Origin: Sphingomonas sp. PP-CE-1G-424
GTDB lineage: Bacteria; Pseudomonadota; Alphaproteobacteria; Sphingomonadales; Sphingomonadaceae
Assembly (NCBI RefSeq): GCF_004341085.1
Contig: NZ_SLXW01000005.1
Span: forward strand, 62,001 to 126,000
Reading direction: 5' to 3'
DNA: 64,000 nt
Positions 55,692 to 64,000 of the stretch are shown here, in pieces. The notes under the pieces were generated by a model that worked only from the letters and a program-made list of their open reading frames with translations, was not told the DNA's origin and did no database searches. How positions within the stretch are numbered: position 1 is the stretch's first letter; each line of letters begins with the position of its first letter. Both the position numbers and the translations under genes were made by a program.

Positions 55692-56792
55692 TCACGCGTT
55701 TAGCTCGGTCCCACCTGAAGGTCTGGGTCGGAACGGGCTCGTACTGTGACCAGTTTTGTGACCTCGGCCGGGGCTTTCTCTCTCGGGGGCAGTGTGACCC
55801 GATTTGCCCTCAAAAATCAGCAGGTCTGCATAAGGCTGCAAATGCTTCACCGACATGTGCGCGTAACGACGCACCATCGCCTCTGATTTCCAGCCACCCA
55901 GCTCCTGCAGCACCCATGTGGGCACGTCATTCTGCCGGAGCCAGCTCGCCCAGGTATGCCGCAGGTCGTGCCAGCGAAAATCGGTGATCCCCGCCCGCTT
56001 GAGCGCAGCTCGCCAATGTTTCGTGTTCACTTGCCCGATCGGTCGCCCGGCATAGGTGAACACGTGCTCGCACTGCTTGCCCATCTGCCGCTGGAGGACC
56101 GAGATCGCGAGATCGTTGAGTGGAACACCCAACGCCTCGTTGTTCTTGGTTTCTCCGTGCTCGATCGTGACGATGCGGCGGGGAAAGTCGACCTGATCCC
56201 AGGTCAGGCTTTTGATATTCCCTTGCCGCAGCCCGGTTGCTAGCGCGAACAGCATCAGGTCCTGCTGGTGAGGAGGTAGTTCCTGCAAGAGGCGGTCAGC
56301 CTGTGCGTGGGTTAGCCAGCGCACGCGAACCTTTCCGCTCGTCGTATAGGTCCTGAATGCCGGAATGTGCTCGATCCATTCCCACTCGCGCTGCGCCATT
56401 CGGAATATGGCGCGGATCAGCGCCACATATAGATCCTTCGTGCGACTGCTCGAGTGAGCATGATGTCGAGATATGATCCCGTCGATCATGTCCCTGCTCA
56501 CCTGGTCCATCGTCTTGCCACGCAGGTGCTTGGTGAACCACCGGATCCGCGACACGTCGTCCCTGTAGGACTTCTTGTGCTTCTTCTCCTGTAGCCATCT
56601 AAGCGCTGCCTCGTCCCAAGTCCGTTTGGGCTTGATCTTGAGTCTGGCAAGATCCCACAGCTCGGCCTTCAGCTTGTCGTGATATTCTTCGGCCTTGAGC
56701 CTGTCGGATGTCCCAGTAGAGCGTCTAATGAGCGTTCCGTCAGGCGCTGTGAGTTTGACGTAGTATGTTCCTGCACGGTTCCAGAGTGCCAT
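55692..56792 (-). CDS. Tyrosine recombinase/integrase of the element
   Basis: 366 residues from ATG 56792 (MALWNRAGTYYVKL) with AGGAGG upstream. An SAM-like core-binding domain (about residues 60-150, RWLQEKKHKKSYRDD) precedes the catalytic domain. The active-site residues are R189 (ATGLRQGNI), K216, H275-x-x-R278 (WHDLRHTWAS), W301 in LGGWKS at the third His position, and Tyr310 (RRYAHMS). It directs site-specific integration, here apparently at the tRNA-Lys 3' end. A 40-residue polar tail follows the domain. The upstream HTH gene overlaps its first 124 bp. Confidence 0.93.
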   Translation of the reverse strand: MALWNRAGTYYVKLTAPDGTLIRRSTGTSDRLKAEEYHDKLKAELWDLARLKIKPKRTWDEAALRWLQEKKHKKSYRDDVSRIRWFTKHLRGKTMDQVSRDMIDGIISRHHAHSSSRTKDLYVALIRAIFRMAQREWEWIEHIPAFRTYTTSGKVRVRWLTHAQADRLLQELPPHQQDLMLFALATGLRQGNIKSLTWDQVDFPRRIVTIEHGETKNNEALGVPLNDLAISVLQRQMGKQCEHVFTYAGRPIGQVNTKHWRAALKRAGITDFRWHDLRHTWASWLRQNDVPTWVLQELGGWKSEAMVRRYAHMSVKHLQPYADLLIFEGKSGHTAPERESPGRGHKTGHSTSPFRPRPSGGTELNA

Positions 56793-57004
56793 ATTGCCTC
56801 CTCTTGAAAGGCACTCGGCTGCATTCGTGCGGGCGCAGAATACCCCTCTCGCGTTGCCGCCACAAGGTCGGCCTCGATGAAGCGCCACCCGCGACCGATT
56901 CGGGCACCGGGGATCCGGCCCGAGCGTACCCATGCTCTGACCGTGTTCGGGTGTGCCTTGAGAAAGGTTGCGGCCTCGCGGACGGTAAGCAGACGATCAA
57001 CCAT
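56669..57004 (-). CDS. Excisionase-type helix-turn-helix protein
   Basis: 111 residues from ATG 57004. MVDRLLTVREAATFLKAHPNTVRAWVRSGRIPGARIGRGWRF is the MerR/excisionase-type winged helix seen in Xis and BldC-like proteins. The remaining 60 residues are polar. It starts one base after the DUF2274 stop, so it is cotranscribed with the trb genes, and its 3' end overlaps the integrase by 124 bp in another frame. Probably controls excision direction and int expression. Confidence 0.82.
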   Translation of the reverse strand: MVDRLLTVREAATFLKAHPNTVRAWVRSGRIPGARIGRGWRFIEADLVAATREGYSAPARMQPSAFQEEAIWHSGTVQEHTTSNSQRLTERSLDALLGHPTGSRPKNITTS

Positions 57005-57005
57005 A

Positions 57006-57233
57006 TCAGGCCGGTGTGGCTCCGCCACGCTTGGCCTTGGCAAACTCACGGTCGCTATCGAGGAATGCGTTCAGCATCGCCGGGATCAGCTCGGCGATTG
57101 GCTCCTGGACGCCGTAGGCGTTGGCGTAAGCCGCCGCATAGTCGCCGAGGCGCTGATGCAGTTCCGGCAGCATCGTGACGGTTAATTTGACAGGCGTCCG
57201 GTCAGGAAGGCGTGGAAGTTTAAGGTCGGCCAT
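57006..57233 (-). CDS. DUF2274 family protein
   Basis: 75 residues starting MADLKLPRLPDRTPVKLTVTMLPELHQRLGDYAAAYANAYG, the DUF2274 signature. This small family is found directly after trbI in Trb-type conjugation operons of alphaproteobacteria. The pattern (strand, then helix pair) is like a ribbon-helix-helix or coiled dimer, so a regulatory or accessory role is plausible. Overlaps the trbI stop by one base. Confidence 0.88.
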   Translation of the reverse strand: MADLKLPRLPDRTPVKLTVTMLPELHQRLGDYAAAYANAYGVQEPIAELIPAMLNAFLDSDREFAKAKRGGATPA

Positions 57234-58462
57234 CAGCGTTGCTCCTGCCAGGGCCTAAGGACGAGGTCTTGATGAACGACGAGGCGAACCGAAGCGCCCG
57301 GCCGAATCGTAATTGTCGGTTGGACTTGAAGATTGCGTGAGGTGAGTTGGTCGCCAGCTCGGGAAACGCTCTGCTGGGTCGATTGCCGCAGCGCCTGCAC
57401 GAGGTCGCTTTGCCCGCTGAATTGAATCTCGGTGCCGACACCCAACGCGGTCGACAACACCACCCCTTTCAAAAGCGCCCAGGTGTGGAAATCGACCTTG
57501 TCCTCCAAGCCTGTATATCCCGACGGATCCGTCGCCGGCGCGTTCTCGATCCTGACCGAGGTCCCATCGGGCATCAGAATGCGTTGCCAGACTACGAGCG
57601 CGCGCTTCTGACCGAACGCGACCACGCTGTCGTAAGAACCGATGAGCCGGGCGCCCTGAGGAATTAGAAGAATTCGTCCGGTTGCCGAGTCAAATACCTG
57701 CTCGGTGACCTGTGCGGTCACCAGGCCTGGCAAATCGGAGCGCAGGCCCGTTATCAGACTCGCGGCGATGACGCTGCCCGCGGAGAGTGTGAACGGCGAA
57801 GGGCTTGCCGCCAAGGCATAGGGACTGGTGGTGCCGTTTCGCTCAACGGTACGAACGAAATTCGCCTTTCGTTGCTGCCCATTGGGATCGCGTTCCGAAT
57901 CGAGCGCGACATTCGCGTCCTCAGGGTTGGCTCCCGCAGTCGCGGGCACGGCTGCCGACGACGTGACCAAGGCGGCATCAGAGCCGCGATCCGAGGGCAG
58001 CACCAGCAAGCCAGACTGACGGGCAGCCTTCAATTCATCGGCGCGGCGCTGACGCTCGTGATCGACGGCTTGGCTCTCAGGCGTAACGGGCGGGGAGGTT
58101 TCGCTTGCGAGCTGTCGCTGCCGGTCGAGAATCGGTCGTCCAAGATCGCCGGGCAACGCCGGACCGAGTCTAGGAGCCGCTGCGTAGCTGGTCGGCAAGG
58201 CTTTGAGCATATCGGCTGGAGGCTTCGCGACAACCGACTGATCATCACCTTCGGCGACGAGGTGCAGCGCGTGAGGCTCCAGGGCGAACCAAGTCGTTGC
58301 GGCAATCGCAACGGCTGCCACGCCGGCCGCGGAGATTATGACGCCTCGCTTGAATCGGATTGCCCGTGCCGGATTGGCACGCAACGCGAGAGACTCGGGA
58401 TCGACCTTTGGCGCCGTGGCGAGTGGCGCTTCTTCGTGCGGAGGTGGTAGATCAGCGCTCAT
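57233..58462 (-). CDS. trbI: Conjugal transfer protein TrbI (VirB10-like)
   Basis: 409 residues. A short cytoplasmic proline-rich N-terminus, one inner-membrane helix (GVIISAAGVAAVAIAATTWFAL), a flexible periplasmic linker and the C-terminal VirB10 domain: AGSVIAASLITGLRSDLPGLVTAQV, LLIPQGARLIGSYDSVVAFGQKRALVVWQR and the late SVRLVVHQDLVLRPW. It spans both membranes and gates the secretion channel. Overlaps trbG by four bases. Confidence 0.95.
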   Translation of the reverse strand: MSADLPPPHEEAPLATAPKVDPESLALRANPARAIRFKRGVIISAAGVAAVAIAATTWFALEPHALHLVAEGDDQSVVAKPPADMLKALPTSYAAAPRLGPALPGDLGRPILDRQRQLASETSPPVTPESQAVDHERQRRADELKAARQSGLLVLPSDRGSDAALVTSSAAVPATAGANPEDANVALDSERDPNGQQRKANFVRTVERNGTTSPYALAASPSPFTLSAGSVIAASLITGLRSDLPGLVTAQVTEQVFDSATGRILLIPQGARLIGSYDSVVAFGQKRALVVWQRILMPDGTSVRIENAPATDPSGYTGLEDKVDFHTWALLKGVVLSTALGVGTEIQFSGQSDLVQALRQSTQQSVSRAGDQLTSRNLQVQPTITIRPGASVRLVVHQDLVLRPWQEQR

Positions 58463-59340
58463 GATGCCCTCTGCTTGGCGCGCGGAAAGTTGCTCTCGCC
58501 GACACGGGCAATCCGGACGATGTCCTGATGCTTGGTGCCCAGCCTGAGCTCGGCAACCTCGAACAAGCGATCGACCACATAATAGCGACCGCGCAGCCGA
58601 TAATTGACGAGCTGAGCGTCACCCTTTGCGCCGACGAGGAACAGAGGCGGTGCCTCCCCCACCCTCAAGGTGGGCGGGAATTCGATGAACGTCTGCCGGC
58701 CATCATCGAACGCCCGCAGCGGGCGCCACTGGGGTTGATCTCCCGTGATCGAATAGTTGAAATGAAGGGAATCGACATCGGGCACGGCAGCGATCGGTGC
58801 GGCGGCGGTGGCGGCCTGCGATTTCTGCAGCGCGATCAGTGCATCCTGGGGGTAGGTCCAGCACAGCGAGGACATTGGCGCCCCTGCCCCGCTCGACACC
58901 GTCAGATGATAGGTGCGCCGGTCGGTCGTGATAACGAGATTTGTCGTCAAGCCGACTGAAAATGGCTTGATGAGCACGTGGGAACGCTTGTCGGCCCCGG
59001 TGCCGCTCGACGCGTCTCCGATCACCCAGCGCGCGGTATCGCCACTGGCAACCGCACCTAGGACCTCGCCGGGCTGAAGTGCGATGTCGGTGACCCGCTC
59101 GGGTGCAGTGTAGACATGGTAGATTGTGTTCTCGACGAATGGCATCACGGCCGAGGCATTGACGAACGTCGGCGGCGCAGGCTCGATCGTACCCGCGCGA
59201 TTAGCGGGTGCGACCGCACTACTAGGTGCCAGTACAGGGGGGGGCGCGGACCGCCCCGTCGACTTTCCATCCGCAGCTACGCTGATCACCAGAAGCGAGG
59301 CGGGCACTGCGAGGACGAGTGAGATTGGCGAGCGAGTCAT
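58459..59340 (-). CDS. trbG: Conjugal transfer protein TrbG (VirB9-like)
   Basis: 293 residues from ATG 59340 (MTRSPISLVLAVPASLLVISVA), with a signal peptide. The VirB9 domain has PERVTDIALQPGEVLGAVASGDTARW, HVLIKPFSVGLTTNLVITTDRRTYHLTVSS and the C-terminal RPLRAFDDGRQTFIEFPPTLRVGEAPPLF with NYRLRGRYYVVDRLF. Part of the outer-membrane core complex with TrbI. Shares one base with trbF (TAATG). Confidence 0.95.
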   Translation of the reverse strand: MTRSPISLVLAVPASLLVISVAADGKSTGRSAPPPVLAPSSAVAPANRAGTIEPAPPTFVNASAVMPFVENTIYHVYTAPERVTDIALQPGEVLGAVASGDTARWVIGDASSGTGADKRSHVLIKPFSVGLTTNLVITTDRRTYHLTVSSGAGAPMSSLCWTYPQDALIALQKSQAATAAAPIAAVPDVDSLHFNYSITGDQPQWRPLRAFDDGRQTFIEFPPTLRVGEAPPLFLVGAKGDAQLVNYRLRGRYYVVDRLFEVAELRLGTKHQDIVRIARVGESNFPRAKQRAS

Positions 59341-60158
59341 TACTGGTTCTCCGAAGCGAGCTTTGTCGGGGTCGTCCCAAGAGTCGGATCGAGTGGCGAT
59401 CCGAGCGGGAGAGTCGACGACACCGCGGGCGGTGGGGTCGTGGCGTACGCAGGCGAATTCGGCACCGGTTGCGGCCCATCGAGCTCGCGGCTCCAGTCGA
59501 TCGCATCGACGTAAACGCCGAGCGGGTTCTTGCGCAGCGCGTCGGCCGTTGCCGGGGGCTTGAGCTTGACCGTCAGGATGCCGGTCCAACGTGTGATGCC
59601 AGATTGTGCGCCACGATCGAACGATGTCTCGGTCCATTTGAGCTGGAACGACTGGTCGGACGCGCGCACGACACTGGTCACCTGCACGGACACCGTCTTC
59701 TCACCGATGTGCGCGAACGGGGCGGCCGCACGCGCATACTCTCCGAGAAAGACGCCGCCGCGTTGGGTGGCGAAGTCATAGGCGGACAGCCAATCCCGTC
59801 GCATCAGCACCGGATCGAGCGTGATCGAGCGGACGTTCTCGATGAATCGCGCGAGATGCCACGCGATCTGCGGGTCGGTCGGTCGGTAGCCGGCCTGCGC
59901 CTCGGTCACGGCGCGGGCTTCACCCAGCCGATCAACCTCGACGATATAGGGGGTTACCCGGCTCTGAAGTGATTGCCAGATCACTGCCCCCGACATCGCT
60001 GTGGTCAGGGCTAGTCCGCCGACCGCCATCAGCCGCCAGTTTCGCGCTTGGACACGCGCGGAGCCGATCCGATCATCCCACAATTGTCCTGCGCGCTGAT
60101 AGGGCGTTTCCGGCTCGGGGGTGCGTCCATAGCGCTGGACGCTTCGTTTGAAGACCAT
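59340..60158 (-). CDS. trbF: Conjugal transfer protein TrbF (VirB8-like)
   Basis: 272 residues from ATG 60158 (MVFKRSVQRYGRTPEPETPYQRAGQLWDDRIGSARVQARNWR). One membrane helix (LMAVGGLALTTAMSGAVIW) is followed by a periplasmic NTF2-like VirB8 domain (RPTDPQIAWHLARFIENVRSITLD, ending KNPLGVYVDAIDWSREL). A Pro-rich tail closes it. Nucleates the inner-membrane complex. The start lies four bases after the trbL stop. Confidence 0.95.
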   Translation of the reverse strand: MVFKRSVQRYGRTPEPETPYQRAGQLWDDRIGSARVQARNWRLMAVGGLALTTAMSGAVIWQSLQSRVTPYIVEVDRLGEARAVTEAQAGYRPTDPQIAWHLARFIENVRSITLDPVLMRRDWLSAYDFATQRGGVFLGEYARAAAPFAHIGEKTVSVQVTSVVRASDQSFQLKWTETSFDRGAQSGITRWTGILTVKLKPPATADALRKNPLGVYVDAIDWSRELDGPQPVPNSPAYATTPPPAVSSTLPLGSPLDPTLGTTPTKLASENQ

Positions 60159-60162
60159 CGGA

Positions 60163-61467
60163 TCAATCCTCCTTTTCCTTGATGTCCGGCGTGACGGACG
60201 CGCCGCCACGGTCGCCCTCGCGCAGTGTGTGCGCGACAATCTGACGATGATGGCGGGCATCTTGCTGCTGCTTTCGCGATCGTGCCCAGGCGGGATGTTG
60301 GGCGTCGCCACTCGCTGTCGCTCTACTCGAAGAAGCGGTTGATTTCGCGAGCGCGCTGAACGCGGCCTGCCGACCGGATGCGGCGGCATCGCCGATCCCG
60401 AGTGCGCTGCTGGCCCGCTGACGCAAGGCGTTGCCCGCCGCGCGTGCGACGCCGCCCATGCCAGCGCCAACACTGTTCGATCCCGCACCTTCCTGGCCCA
60501 ACTTGTAGGCGGTCGATGCGGCCGACCCCATCGACGTGCCCGCGCGCATTGCGGTGAGTGCTCCGCTACCGGCCGCGCCCGCCGCGCCGAAAGCCGCGCC
60601 GCCGCCCAGGGCGGCGACGCCAGCGGCACCAAGCGTCGTACCGACCGCGGCACCGGCGCCGAGTTGCGGTGCGCCGGACACCAACCCGGACGCGATGCCG
60701 GGACCAAAGATGCCGAGACCGAACAGGGTCAGAGCGGCAAGCACGAGGCTGAGCGCCTTGACGATGTCGGGTTCCTGGCCCTGCAACGTCCCGACGAATT
60801 CGGTGAAGAAGTTCGAGCCAATGCCGACGATGACTGCGAGCACCATGACCTTGACCCCTGAACTGACGACGTTGCCGAGTACCCGCTCGGCCAGGAAGCT
60901 GGTCCGACCCCACAGCGCGAATGGCACCAGAACGAAGCCGGCAAGCGTTGTCAGCTTGAACTCGATGATCGTCACGAACAGCTGGATCGCGAGGACGAAG
61001 AAGGCGAGGATGACCAGCACCCAGGCGAACAGTAGCACCATGATCGTCAGGAAATTGTCGAAGAACGTCGTGAAGCCGGTCATCTGCGAGACCTGGTGAA
61101 GGAGCGGCCAAGCGGCGGAAAAACCGATACTCGCTAACATGCCGGGCTTGAGCAGCTGGTCGGCTGTCAACGTCCCACCGCCAGCGGTAAGTCCGGCAGC
61201 GGCGAACGATCTGAAAACGATGTCGGCGAGCGTAGGAAAGCTATTCAGGATGAACGCGAACGCACCGACGTAGAGGATCTTCTTGATGAAGCGGCCCATG
61301 ACGTCGTGGTCGCCACCCATCGTCCAGAACAGGCCGGCCAGCGTGACGTCGATGCCTATCAAGGTCACCGCCAGAAAATGAACGTCACCGCCGAGCAGTC
61401 CGAAACCGCTGTCGATGTAGCGGATGAACGTCTGCATGAACCGGTCGATAACGCTGAGATCGTCCAT
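60163..61467 (-). CDS. trbL: Conjugal transfer protein TrbL (VirB6-like)
   Basis: 434 residues with about six membrane helices (LAVTLIGIDVTLAGLFW; ILYVGAFAFILNSFP; TIMVLLFAWVLVILAFFVLAIQLFVTIIEF; VLVPFALWG) and a glycine/alanine-rich C-terminal tail of about 150 residues. FALWGRTSFLAERVLG is the typical conserved TrbL segment. Forms the inner-membrane channel. A 122-bp gap separates it from trbJ, where trbK is often found but no frame is present. Confidence 0.95.
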   Translation of the reverse strand: MDDLSVIDRFMQTFIRYIDSGFGLLGGDVHFLAVTLIGIDVTLAGLFWTMGGDHDVMGRFIKKILYVGAFAFILNSFPTLADIVFRSFAAAGLTAGGGTLTADQLLKPGMLASIGFSAAWPLLHQVSQMTGFTTFFDNFLTIMVLLFAWVLVILAFFVLAIQLFVTIIEFKLTTLAGFVLVPFALWGRTSFLAERVLGNVVSSGVKVMVLAVIVGIGSNFFTEFVGTLQGQEPDIVKALSLVLAALTLFGLGIFGPGIASGLVSGAPQLGAGAAVGTTLGAAGVAALGGGAAFGAAGAAGSGALTAMRAGTSMGSAASTAYKLGQEGAGSNSVGAGMGGVARAAGNALRQRASSALGIGDAAASGRQAAFSALAKSTASSSRATASGDAQHPAWARSRKQQQDARHHRQIVAHTLREGDRGGASVTPDIKEKED

Positions 61468-61589
61468 GATTGATGGGTCCTGTCGATGATAGATTGCCGC
61501 GGAGCAAATTGGGGGAGCGGCAAAGCGCCCCGCGGCGTGGTGGCCGGCCGAGGGCGAGGCCCGCCACCACCCTCGGGTCGGGCGTGCCT

Positions 61590-62345
61590 CTACTGAGGAT
61601 GGTAGGCCGTGCCGTTGCCGAGGAACTTGGTGGTGGCGGCGCGTGCGTCGGCTTCAGCCTGGACGCGGCGTGCCGCCTCCAGCGCCTCGGCGCGATACTG
61701 AGCGGCCATCATATTCTGGATCTGGAATTGCTGCTTGGCGGCGAGCGCCAAAAGCTGATTGCTCGCCTGCTGTGCCTGCAGGCTGCCCTCAGCCCCTTGG
61801 CTTTTCTCGACGATTGACCCGAGCAGCCCGCTGTCCGCGGTCACATTGCCGACGACCTGCGCCTGCACCTGCATCGTCTGGTTGAACGCCGCCATCGAAG
61901 CGTCCAGCCGCGCCTTCGCATCGACGACATGCGCGTTCGTGGTCAGCGCTTCGTTGAAGCTCTGAGGAAAGAGCCGCTGGAACTCGGTATCGACGTTGCC
62001 GACGCGATAGCCAATTCCCCGCGCCTGGCTCATCAGCTGATCGATCTGATGGATGGTCTGGTTGAGCTGCTGCAGTTCGGGGAAATCGATCCGTGACAGG
62101 TTCTTCGCCTGGTTCATGATCATCGTCGCCTCGTGCTGGAGCGACTGAATCTGATTATTGACCTGCTGGAGCGTCCGCGCCGCAGTCAGCAGATTTTGCG
62201 AATAATTGCTTGGGTCGAAAACGGTGAACTGGGCGGCAGCCGGCGTTGACGCGACCATCACACCGACCGACGCGACGCAGCTCAGCATTAGCGCGGGAGC
62301 GTTCAGGCGCTTTGACGGTGAACGACGTAAGGTAAGCGAAAACAT
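61590..62345 (-). CDS. trbJ: Conjugal transfer protein TrbJ (VirB5-like)
   Basis: 251 residues with a signal peptide (CVASVGVMVASTPAAA, cleavage before QFTV). The mature protein is largely helical, coiled coil: TAARTLQQVNNQIQSLQHEATMIMNQAKNL and QQASNQLLALAAKQQFQIQNMM. FTVFDPSNYSQNLLTA is the family opening. Minor pilus or adhesion component in the periplasm and outside the cell. Confidence 0.94.
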   Translation of the reverse strand: MFSLTLRRSPSKRLNAPALMLSCVASVGVMVASTPAAAQFTVFDPSNYSQNLLTAARTLQQVNNQIQSLQHEATMIMNQAKNLSRIDFPELQQLNQTIHQIDQLMSQARGIGYRVGNVDTEFQRLFPQSFNEALTTNAHVVDAKARLDASMAAFNQTMQVQAQVVGNVTADSGLLGSIVEKSQGAEGSLQAQQASNQLLALAAKQQFQIQNMMAAQYRAEALEAARRVQAEADARAATTKFLGNGTAYHPQ

Positions 62346-62369
62346 GGTCCCTTCCTTCGTATTTGAGGG

Positions 62370-64000
62370 TTAACGGTCGTCGGAAGCAGGTTCGCCCAGC
62401 AACTCCGCCGCCCACCCGAGATCCCGGAAACGGAGGAATCTGGCGGCGAAGTCGAACGGGCCGTGTTCGGCGATCAGCGCGTCGATCAGCTGCTGAGTGG
62501 CGGCATCGGACGAACCGCAGAGCGCCAGCGCGATCGGTCCAAGGCCAAGTTCGAAGAGGCGGTTCCCGCGTGCCGATTGCAGGTAATATTGACGCTTCGG
62601 GGTGGCCCGGGCGACCAATTCGATCTGCCGGTCATTGAGCCCGAAACGTTCGTATGCCGCTCGGGACTGCGGCTCGATCGCGCGATCGTGGGGCAGCAGG
62701 ATGCGCTGCGGGCAGCTTTCGATGATTGCCGGTGCGATGCTGCTTTCGGCGATGTCGGCGAGGCTCTGCGTCGCGAACAGTACCGCCACGTTTTTCTTGC
62801 GCAGCGTCTTGAGCCACTCGCGAATGCGCGCGGCGAACAGCGGATGATCAAGGAAGATCCAGGCCTCGTCGAGAATCAACAGCGTCGGTCGCCCGTCGAA
62901 CCGCTCTTCCAGGCGATGGAACAGATAGGTGAGCACCGGGGCGACGACGCCGGACTGCCCCATCAACGCCTCGGTCTCGAAGCACTGGATGTCCGAGAAA
63001 ACCAGCGCCTGTTCGGCGGCATCGAGCAGGCGACCATATGGCCCCTCGAGCGTGTAAGCGTTGAGCGCGGTACGGAGCGCGTTCGATTGGAGCAGCAACG
63101 CGAGGCCGGTCAGCGTCCGTTCCTCGATGGGAGCCGACGCCAGTGACGCCAGCGCGGACCAAATCTGATCCTTGACCTCAGGCGTGACGGCGACGTTCTC
63201 CTGCGCAAGCAACGCCGCAATCCATTCGGCCGCCCAGCTCCGCTCGTCGGCCTTGTCGATGTTGCGCAAAGGTTGGAAGGCGATCGCGTCGCCGGCGCTG
63301 CCCCCAATGCCAAGCGCATGATGCGCGCCGCCCATCGCCAAAACCGCGGCACGCGCAGAATTGCCTTTATCGAAGATATAGAGCTGCGCGCCCGCGTAGC
63401 GCCGAAACTGCATGGCGATCAGCGCGAGAAGGACGGACTTGCCCGCGCCGGTAGGTCCGACCACGAGCATATGCCCGACATCGCCAATATGCGTCGACAG
63501 CCGGAACGGCGTCGCGCCAGCGGTCCGCGCATGAAGCAGTGGCGGCCCGGCGAGATGCTGATTGACGACCGGCCCTGCCCAGATCGCCGACAGCGGCATC
63601 AGGTGCGCGAGATTGAGGGTGTGGACGAGCGGCTGCCGAACGTTTGCATAGACATGGCCCGGCAGCGAAGACAGCCAAGCCTCCACCGCGTTCACGCCCT
63701 CGCGGATGCAGGTGAAGCCTAACCCGTTGACGATCCGCTCGACCGCCCGGACCTTTTGGTCGGCGCGTGTCCGATCCTCATCGGTCACCGTGATCGTCGT
63801 CGTCATGTAGCCGAATGCGACATAATCGGCGCCGAGAGCCTGTAGCGCCTGATCGGCGTCAATCACCTTGTTGTCGGCGTCGCTGTCGAGCAGCTGCGCC
63901 GGCTGGTTGTACATCACCTCGCGGAGCATCGCCGTGATCGACTTGCGCTTGTTGAACCACTGGCGACGGATCTTGGTCAGCGTCTTGGTTGCCTCGGTCT
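62370..64000 (-). CDS. trbE: Conjugal transfer ATPase TrbE (VirB4), 5' part missing
   Basis: The frame is open to the right edge, so the N-terminus is outside; 543 residues are visible. VirB4-type CagE domain followed by the ATPase core: Walker A in VVGPTGAGKSVLLALIAM, Walker B in PTLLILDEAWIFLDHPLF, and ATQSLADIAESSIAPAIIESCPQ with the motor's conserved Gln. Energises pilus biogenesis and substrate transfer. Twenty-four bases separate it from trbJ. Confidence 0.96.
   Translation of the reverse strand, partial: TEATKTLTKIRRQWFNKRKSITAMLREVMYNQPAQLLDSDADNKVIDADQALQALGADYVAFGYMTTTITVTDEDRTRADQKVRAVERIVNGLGFTCIREGVNAVEAWLSSLPGHVYANVRQPLVHTLNLAHLMPLSAIWAGPVVNQHLAGPPLLHARTAGATPFRLSTHIGDVGHMLVVGPTGAGKSVLLALIAMQFRRYAGAQLYIFDKGNSARAAVLAMGGAHHALGIGGSAGDAIAFQPLRNIDKADERSWAAEWIAALLAQENVAVTPEVKDQIWSALASLASAPIEERTLTGLALLLQSNALRTALNAYTLEGPYGRLLDAAEQALVFSDIQCFETEALMGQSGVVAPVLTYLFHRLEERFDGRPTLLILDEAWIFLDHPLFAARIREWLKTLRKKNVAVLFATQSLADIAESSIAPAIIESCPQRILLPHDRAIEPQSRAAYERFGLNDRQIELVARATPKRQYYLQSARGNRLFELGLGPIALALCGSSDAATQQLIDALIAEHGPFDFAARFLRFRDLGWAAELLGEPASDDR

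Larger units (their letters stand above)
55676..64000. mobile_element. Integrative conjugative element (partial), Trb-type, in tRNA-Lys
   Basis: From the tRNA-Lys 3' end rightwards the housekeeping genes stop. An integrase, an excisionase-like HTH gene and a trb conjugation operon follow without interruption to the edge. All visible genes are on the minus strand. The relaxase, coupling protein, cargo and right att site must lie beyond 64000. Could in principle be an integrated plasmid, but the tRNA-adjacent integrase favours an ICE. Confidence 0.85.

Noticed and set aside
61385..61570. trbK candidate
   Set aside because: The frame overlaps trbL, lacks a signal peptide or lipobox Cys and has no binding site.

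Overview
The window reads as chromosomal DNA of a high-GC alphaproteobacterium of the Sphingomonas group. This rests on the protein repertoire (a long sphingomonad-type TonB-dependent receptor, a ParA/SPOR cluster, pyrB overlapping a degenerate pyrC, type-2 leuA, an alpha-type ROSE thermometer before hsp20). The many GC-rich palindromic intergenic repeats fit as well. The species call is inference; no rRNA is present.

Layout, left to right. 1-3.5 kb: 3' part of trigger factor, tRNA-Leu, two tiny genes, an exported protein and a retropepsin-like aspartyl protease. 3.8-7.1 kb: gatC-gatA-gatB. 7.3-12.8 kb: DUF3089 hydrolase-ruvX, a polytopic membrane protein, and pyrB with a pyrC homologue that has lost its metal ligands. 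12.9-17.3 kb: ParA - small protein - SPOR lipoprotein, then a second SPOR (Sel1-SPOR) protein and a small lipoprotein. 17.5-19.3 kb: divergent serB/miaA. 19.4-25.8 kb: branched-chain amino acid genes ilvB-ilvN-ilvC, yceI, and leuA preceded by a leucine-rich leader peptide. 26-27.8 kb: folE-SDR-folB. 28-31 kb: TonB-dependent receptor. 31.4-33.7 kb: glutathione-dependent formaldehyde detoxification (frmA-VOC-fghA). 33.8-37.3 kb: DUF2945, SWIB, tRNA-Arg, an exonuclease-BRCT protein and a type-B carboxylesterase. 37.3-41 kb: operon of a B3 metallo-beta-lactamase-fold hydrolase, DUF969/DUF979 membrane pair and a lactonase. 41.1-41.7 kb: hsp20 with heat-shock promoter and RNA thermometer. 41.8-46.2 kb: guaA and rpsM-rpsK-rpoA-rplQ. 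46.3-47.7 kb: small membrane genes around a HELAH-motif protein. 47.7-55.4 kb: mutL and the rod-shape operon mreB-mreC-mreD-mrdA-rodA.

At 55.6 kb a tRNA-Lys gene marks the edge of an integrative conjugative element that runs off the right end. Its visible genes, all on the minus strand, are trbE-trbJ-trbL-trbF-trbG-trbI-DUF2274-HTH-integrase: a P-type (Trb) conjugative type IV secretion system whose operon appears to read straight into the recombination genes.

The most notable non-standard signals are: the leucine leader peptide with a 13-bp perfect stem before leuA; a RpoH-like promoter plus ROSE-type thermometer before hsp20; several families of about 100-bp palindromic repeats, one copy of which is translated inside the MutL linker and another of which supplies the folB stop codon; four A-tracts at exact 20-bp spacing upstream of tRNA-Lys; the pseudo-dihydroorotase; and a three-gene cassette with two related small membrane proteins flanking a HELAH protein.
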